DNA from: Streptomyces sp. NBC_00557
Lineage (GTDB): Bacteria > Actinomycetota > Actinomycetes > Streptomycetales > Streptomycetaceae
Assembly: GCF_036345995.1 (NCBI RefSeq)
Contig: NZ_CP107796.1
Span: forward strand, 7,812,001-7,876,000
Direction of reading: 5' to 3'
DNA length: 64,000 nt
Both the position numbers and the translations under genes were made by a program. Position 1 is the stretch's first letter. Each line of letters opens with the position of its first letter. The notes beneath the pieces are model-generated. The model was not told the origin of the DNA. It saw nothing but the letters and a program-made list of their open reading frames with translations, and did not search any database. This document shows positions 60,632 through 64,000 of this stretch, piece after piece.

Positions 60632-61147
60632 ATGAAGCTCGAGCGTTCCACCGTCGTCACCGCCGGTGTCGCCACCGCGGCAGCGCTTGCCGCCAGCGGC
60701 ATCACCTACGCGTCGGCCGCTTCCGCTCCGAGGCCCCGGTCCGTCCCGGCCGTCTCCGCCCCCGCGGCGGCGCCGCTCGGCGGCGACTCCGGACAGGGCA
60801 AAGGCAACGAGGGCTGGAGCGGGCGCCACGAGGGCTACGAGGGCTGGAGCGGGCGCCACGAGGGCTACGAGGGCCGGATCCAGATCAACGAGCGGTCGTA
60901 CTCGCCCCGCCCGGGCGACTGCATCACCGTGATCAGCGGCCTGGGCGCCAGAACCCTGAACATCCGCAACGACAGCCACAGGACCGTCGAGGTCTTCCGG
61001 GGGGTGGTGTGCGACAACGGCGCTCCGGTCGCCACCGTCGGACCCGACAGCTCCAGCTACGGCCTGCGGCCGGGCCACGTCCAGGGCATCGACATCAAGA
61101 ACGGCGTGGTGGCCAGCTTCCGCGTCGTGAACCACTGGGACTACTAG
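60632..61147 (+). CDS. Secreted protein with duplicated 10-residue repeat
   Basis: 171 aa: signal peptide cut near YASAASA, low-complexity linker, two identical GWSGRHEGYE units, then a beta-rich domain with two Cys (PGDCITVISG and GVVCDNGAPV) ending VVNHWDY. No known family. ATG at 60632 follows GGAGAAG. Expected extracellular; function unknown. Confidence 0.8.
   Translation: MKLERSTVVTAGVATAAALAASGITYASAASAPRPRSVPAVSAPAAAPLGGDSGQGKGNEGWSGRHEGYEGWSGRHEGYEGRIQINERSYSPRPGDCITVISGLGARTLNIRNDSHRTVEVFRGVVCDNGAPVATVGPDSSSYGLRPGHVQGIDIKNGVVASFRVVNHWDY
60811..60870. repeat. Perfect 30-base tandem duplication inside the secreted protein gene
   Basis: Units 60811-60840 and 60841-60870 are identical, GGGCTGGAGCGGGCGCCACG at the start of each, and keep the reading frame, giving two GWSGRHEGYE copies. 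Exact identity at DNA level points to a recent slippage event. Confidence 0.9.
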
Positions 61148-61467
61148 TCCGATACTCCGAAGCCACCGCGAAAGATGGGGTCCCGGCCCGCCGGAATCGG
61201 GCCGGGGCCCCATTCGACCATGGTCCGGCCACCACGCGCCGGGCACACACCGTGGCACAGCGGTACGCCCCTCACCGCGCGCGCTGTCCGGGAGGCCGTC
61301 CCGCTCGCCCCCCGGCCGTCCGCCCGGGGCCGCACCGGCGAGTCCCGCGCCGTCGCATGCCCCACCCGCGCCGCGACCGCCCGAGGCCTTCCCGGCGCTT
61401 GCCTACCGCCGAACGGGTGAGACAGGGCCAGCCGTAGGCCCCGGAGCGGATGCGGGTGCAGTGGGAG
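61148..61467. other. Convergent gap with terminator and gene remnant
   Basis: Holds the long hairpin at 61175-61213 and, at 61427-61466, a 40-base copy of the 3' coding end of the neighbouring glycosyltransferase gene. No other feature recognised. Confidence 0.55.
61175..61213. terminator. Long GC hairpin after the secreted protein gene
   Basis: Arms of 16 bases (ATGGGGTCCCGGCCCG and CGGGCCGGGGCCCCAT) pair with one G-T wobble around a 7-base loop. It lies 27 bases after the stop codon, between convergent genes. Confidence 0.7.
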
Positions 61468-61554
61468 TCAGGCCTGCACGCGGCAGTCGTAGAGGAGGAA
61501 GCTGCCCCTGGTGCGCCAGCCGTAGGCCCCGGAGCGGATGCGGGTGCAGTGGGA
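61427..61554. repeat. Exact 40-base direct repeat across the end of the GT39-like gene
   Basis: 61427-61466 and 61515-61554 are identical over 40 bases, starting GCCAGCCGTAGGCCCCGGAG. The second copy encodes SHCTRIRSGAYGW near the C-terminus of the glycosyltransferase (minus strand); the first lies just beyond its stop and would encode the same peptide. It looks like a remnant of a duplicated or exchanged gene end. Confidence 0.88.
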
Positions 61555-63372
61555 CTTCACCCAGGTCGTGGCCGGGGTGGTGGGGCGCAGCGGCGTGAGC
61601 AGCGCGTAACGGAGCTGGTGCGAGGCGACCAGGGCGCCGAGCTGCTGGGCGGTGGGGAAGGGCGTCTTGCCGGTGAAGCCGCCCATCACGAGGATGGGCT
61701 CGGACCGGGCGCGCAGCAGACGTTCCGCCGGGTAGGCGGCCTGGGTGGCGACCAGGTACTTCTCGCCGTGACGGTGCTCGGCGAGGTAATCGAGCAGGGT
61801 GGTGTCGCGGGTGCTGGGCCGGTCGAGCTCCACCCGGCGCAGAGCGGACCGGTTGTGCACGGCGCTGCGGTAGGCCTTGCCGACCGGACCGGCCGTGGGC
61901 GACGTGGAGGCGCCCGCGTAGAGCGGGTCGAGGGCGGCGGCGGACCAGCCGGCGGGCAGCAGCAGAGTGGCCGCGATTCCGGCGGCCACGGAGCCCTGGA
62001 ACATCCCGCTGGTGACGCGTGACCCTCCGGTCCACAGGCCCACCACGCTGCACGCCGCGAGGCCCACGGCCGGCAGCAGCAGCCAGGAGGCGAACAGGGT
62101 CGGCACGTCGAGCACCAGCGCCCACAGCACCGTCAGCAGGAGGGCCGTCGGCAGCCACACGCGCCGCCGGCCGCCCGTGTCGTACACGGACCGGAAGAGG
62201 GCGAGCCCGCCGCCGGCGAGCGCGGCGACGGCCGGCGCGATCACGGCCGTGTAGTAGGGGTGGTTGCCGTTGGAGACGCTGAACACCACGGCGTGCACGG
62301 CCAGCCAGCCACCCCAGAGGAGGAAACCGGCGCGCAACGGGTCGGTGCGCGGTTCGCGGGCCTGCCAGACCACGCCCAGGACGGCGGCGAGCACGGCGAG
62401 CGGCAGGAACCAGGCGATCTGCGGGCCGACGGTGTGGTTGACCAGCATGCCCCAGCCGGTGTTGCCGGAGGTCCGGCTGGCGGCGGTTCCCGACACGGCC
62501 CCGAACGCGGTGTCGTCGTCGCTGAAGCGGCTCAGGCCGTTGTAGCCGAAGACCAGGCTGAAGGGGTTGTTGTTGGACGTGCCGTCCACGTACGGGCGGT
62601 GTGCGGCGGGCGTGATCCAGGCGAGCAGTGCCCAGGAGCAGGAGACGCCCAGCGCGACCGCCCCGGTCAGCAGCAGGCGCAGCGCCCGTCGCAACGGCGT
62701 GCCGGTCGCGGCGAGTTGGTAGACGACGGCGAAGACCGGCAGCACCAGCCACGCCTGCAGCATCTTCGTCTGGAAGGCGAGCCCGACCCAGACCCCACAG
62801 GTGATCAGCGGCGCGAGCCGCTCGGTGCGGAGCGCCTTCTGCAGGGCTCCGGCGGCCGCCACCAGCAGCAGGGTGAGCGCCGTGTCCGGGATGGTGGCCC
62901 GGTTGAGCACCACGGTCACCGGAGTGAGGGTGAGCGTCAGCGCGGCGATCAGCGCGGCGAGCTTCCCGGCCCACACCCGTACGATCCGGTGCAGCAGCCA
63001 CACGGTGAGCACACCCTCGACGACCTGCGGCAGCGCGACCGCCCAGGTGTGCGGGCCGAAGATCCAGACGGAGACGGCCTCCGGCCAGAAGGCCCCCGGC
63101 AGCTTGTCGAGTGTGATCGAACCGCTGGGGTCGAGTCCGCCGAAGAAGAAGGCCCGCCAGGTGGAGGCCATCGACCGTATCGCCGCGCTGTAGTAGGGGT
63201 GGATGGCGGCGTGTCCCATGCCCCAGCCGTACAGCAGCGCGGCGACGACCAGCACCGCGGCCAGCGCGGGCCGCTCCCAGGATGCCAGAGCCTCCGGCCG
63301 GCCGTCGCGGCGGCGCGATGTCCGGTGGCGGCCCTGCGGGCCGGTGCTCTGGGCGGTGGGCATGGTGGTCAT
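61468..63372 (-). CDS. GT39/ArnT-like membrane glycosyltransferase
   Basis: 634 aa, about a dozen transmembrane helices. Polyprenyl-phosphate mannosyltransferase-like pattern: HPYYSAAIRSMASTWRAFFFG and LDPSGSITLDKLPGAFW in the first outer loop, LNRATIPDTALTLL, GNTGWGMLVNHTVG, and a C-terminal extracytoplasmic domain (RSEPILVMGGFTGKTPFPTA). Actinobacterial homologues probably transfer a sugar from a lipid carrier to a surface molecule. ATG at 63372 with GAGGA upstream. The last 13 codons are partly duplicated downstream, so the present C-terminus may be a recombination product. Confidence 0.88.
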   Translation of the reverse strand: MTTMPTAQSTGPQGRHRTSRRRDGRPEALASWERPALAAVLVVAALLYGWGMGHAAIHPYYSAAIRSMASTWRAFFFGGLDPSGSITLDKLPGAFWPEAVSVWIFGPHTWAVALPQVVEGVLTVWLLHRIVRVWAGKLAALIAALTLTLTPVTVVLNRATIPDTALTLLLVAAAGALQKALRTERLAPLITCGVWVGLAFQTKMLQAWLVLPVFAVVYQLAATGTPLRRALRLLLTGAVALGVSCSWALLAWITPAAHRPYVDGTSNNNPFSLVFGYNGLSRFSDDDTAFGAVSGTAASRTSGNTGWGMLVNHTVGPQIAWFLPLAVLAAVLGVVWQAREPRTDPLRAGFLLWGGWLAVHAVVFSVSNGNHPYYTAVIAPAVAALAGGGLALFRSVYDTGGRRRVWLPTALLLTVLWALVLDVPTLFASWLLLPAVGLAACSVVGLWTGGSRVTSGMFQGSVAAGIAATLLLPAGWSAAALDPLYAGASTSPTAGPVGKAYRSAVHNRSALRRVELDRPSTRDTTLLDYLAEHRHGEKYLVATQAAYPAERLLRARSEPILVMGGFTGKTPFPTAQQLGALVASHQLRYALLTPLRPTTPATTWVKSHCTRIRSGAYGWRTRGSFLLYDCRVQA

Positions 63373-63897
63373 GGCGGAAGGTCCTCGGATCGGTGGTCAG
63401 GCGGAGCGGCGGCGGGTCCTGGGCGGCGTACTCCCTGGAAGCCGCGGGTACGGCGGCTGCGCGCCGGCCGGCGGGACGCAGCCGGACAGACCGTTGCCGG
63501 TCGTGCCGTCGGCGGGCGAACCGCCGGGGAAGAAGCTGTGGCGGGCCCGGCCGTCGCGGCTCGGGCCCCCGCCGCTTCGGCAGGCGATCGCGGCCGGCAA
63601 CGCCGGGCAGCGGGACGCGCGGCGGCGTGGCGGGGAAGGGGCGTGCGGTGGGGCGTGGCGCCGGCAAGCGGTGGGCAGGACAGCGGATCCTCTCTCTCGA
63701 CCGGCGACGAGCGCTCGAATGTTCGACCAAGCGCACACTTTAGCCGCATGAGATCACGCATCCATCACACGCCTGTCCCTGTGCCGTGCCCGTACGGGCG
63801 ACCGGGCGCCGGCCGGCTCAGGACGCCCCGAGCCGGCCGGGCGTACGACGACGGGTCCGTGCGTACGACGACGGGGTCGGAGTGCCGACCGGTGCAT
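63373..63897. other. Intergenic stretch of about 525 bases
   Basis: No convincing gene. Apart from GC-rich sequence it holds a locally AT-richer spot (CACACTTTAGCC near 63730-63745) that could be the glycosyltransferase promoter, and two imperfect 20-base copies of GCGTACGACGACGGG at 63841 and 63861. Confidence 0.4.
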
Positions 63898-63921
63898 GAC
63901 GGGCCCCGGGCGGGGCCCGTC
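63898..63921. terminator. Perfect GC hairpin behind the edge gene
   Basis: GACGGGCCCC-GGGC-GGGGCCCGTC, 10-base perfect arms, lying 13 bases downstream (minus-strand sense) of the stop codon of the gene entering at the window edge. Confidence 0.7.
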
Positions 63922-63934
63922 CCCCGTGGACCGG

Positions 63935-64000
63935 TCAGCGGACGAAGGCGATCTCCGGGTAGCTCTTGGAGGGCCCGTCCAGCAGGGTGCTGTGCTTCTT
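63935..64000 (-). CDS. 3' end of a further gene (21 codons)
   Basis: The minus strand from 64000 reads KKHSTLLDGPSKSYPEIAFV and Arg, then TGA at 63935-63937, followed by a strong terminator. Good third-position GC. Too short to assign a family; likely an intact gene running into the next window. Confidence 0.55.
   Translation of the reverse strand, partial: KKHSTLLDGPSKSYPEIAFVR

Noticed and set aside
63841..63880. Two GCGTACGACGACGGG copies near the window end
   Set aside because: Short, imperfect and low in complexity; no palindrome or link to a gene could be seen.

Overview
This 64 kb window looks like part of a Streptomyces (or very close actinobacterial) chromosome. GC content is very high with strong third-position GC bias, GTG starts are frequent, one in-frame TTA codon is present in the whole window, and many families are typical streptomycete ones (Tat-exported GH11 xylanase, SpoIIE phosphatases with fused ATPase domains, PaaX, DUF2267, BxlEFG-type sugar ABC system). 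I see no rRNA or tRNA gene, CRISPR array, insertion sequence or phage gene.

Region 1 (1-5.8 kb): the 3' part of an MFS carrier, a PyrF-like protein with an altered catalytic tetrad, a large PAS-PAS-GAF-SpoIIE-HATPase phosphatase, a DUF4177 protein, and a frameshifted MCW-type membrane protein gene.

Region 2 (5.9-23.7 kb) reads as a plant cell wall module. A Tat-type GH11 xylanase and a CE4 acetylxylan esterase (minus strand) face a LacI repressor, a lipoprotein-dependent ABC importer and an intracellular GH3 enzyme (bxlR, bxlEFGA type). Three exact copies of the 11-base palindrome CGAAANTTTCG lie around these transcription units. After a DUF3052 gene, a secreted alpha/beta hydrolase, a DHA2 exporter and a PaaX regulator comes a MarR gene divergent from SDR, amidohydrolase, acyl-CoA ligase and MaoC genes. 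That is the same gene set as the actinobacterial p-hydroxycinnamate (cou) pathway. Coumarate and ferulate are the acids esterified to arabinoxylan, so sugar backbone, acetyl groups and phenolic side groups may all be handled in about 18 kb.

Region 3 (23.8-31 kb): small secreted and membrane proteins, an EEP-family phosphodiesterase, a TetR/SDR divergent pair, an FMN-binding oxidase-like protein, and a LacI regulator divergent from a Gfo/Idh/MocA dehydrogenase with two mirror-image 12-base operators.

Region 4 (31-53.6 kb) is rich in stress genes: YbdK-type ligase (carrying the TTA codon), erythromycin esterase-like protein, tandem universal stress protein, three DUF2267 proteins, a CBS protein, PCD, PEBP, a CsaB-like pyruvyl transferase with an FAD enzyme, a hemerythrin-like protein, a PAS-SpoIIE-HATPase phosphatase, an M50-CBS protease, Hsp20, DoxX and an ArsP-type permease with a His-rich tail behind a CsoR-type palindrome. 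Three promoters with GNNT-N15/16-GGGTAC spacing, the SigB-family pattern, lie in this stretch.

Region 5 (53.7-64 kb): a third SpoIIE phosphatase, then a run of damaged genes (frameshifted MDMPI-family gene, amber-interrupted HTH regulator, decayed ATP-grasp gene) among intact ones, a secreted repeat protein, a GT39/ArnT-like membrane glycosyltransferase whose tail is partly duplicated, and the 3' end of a further minus-strand gene at the window edge.
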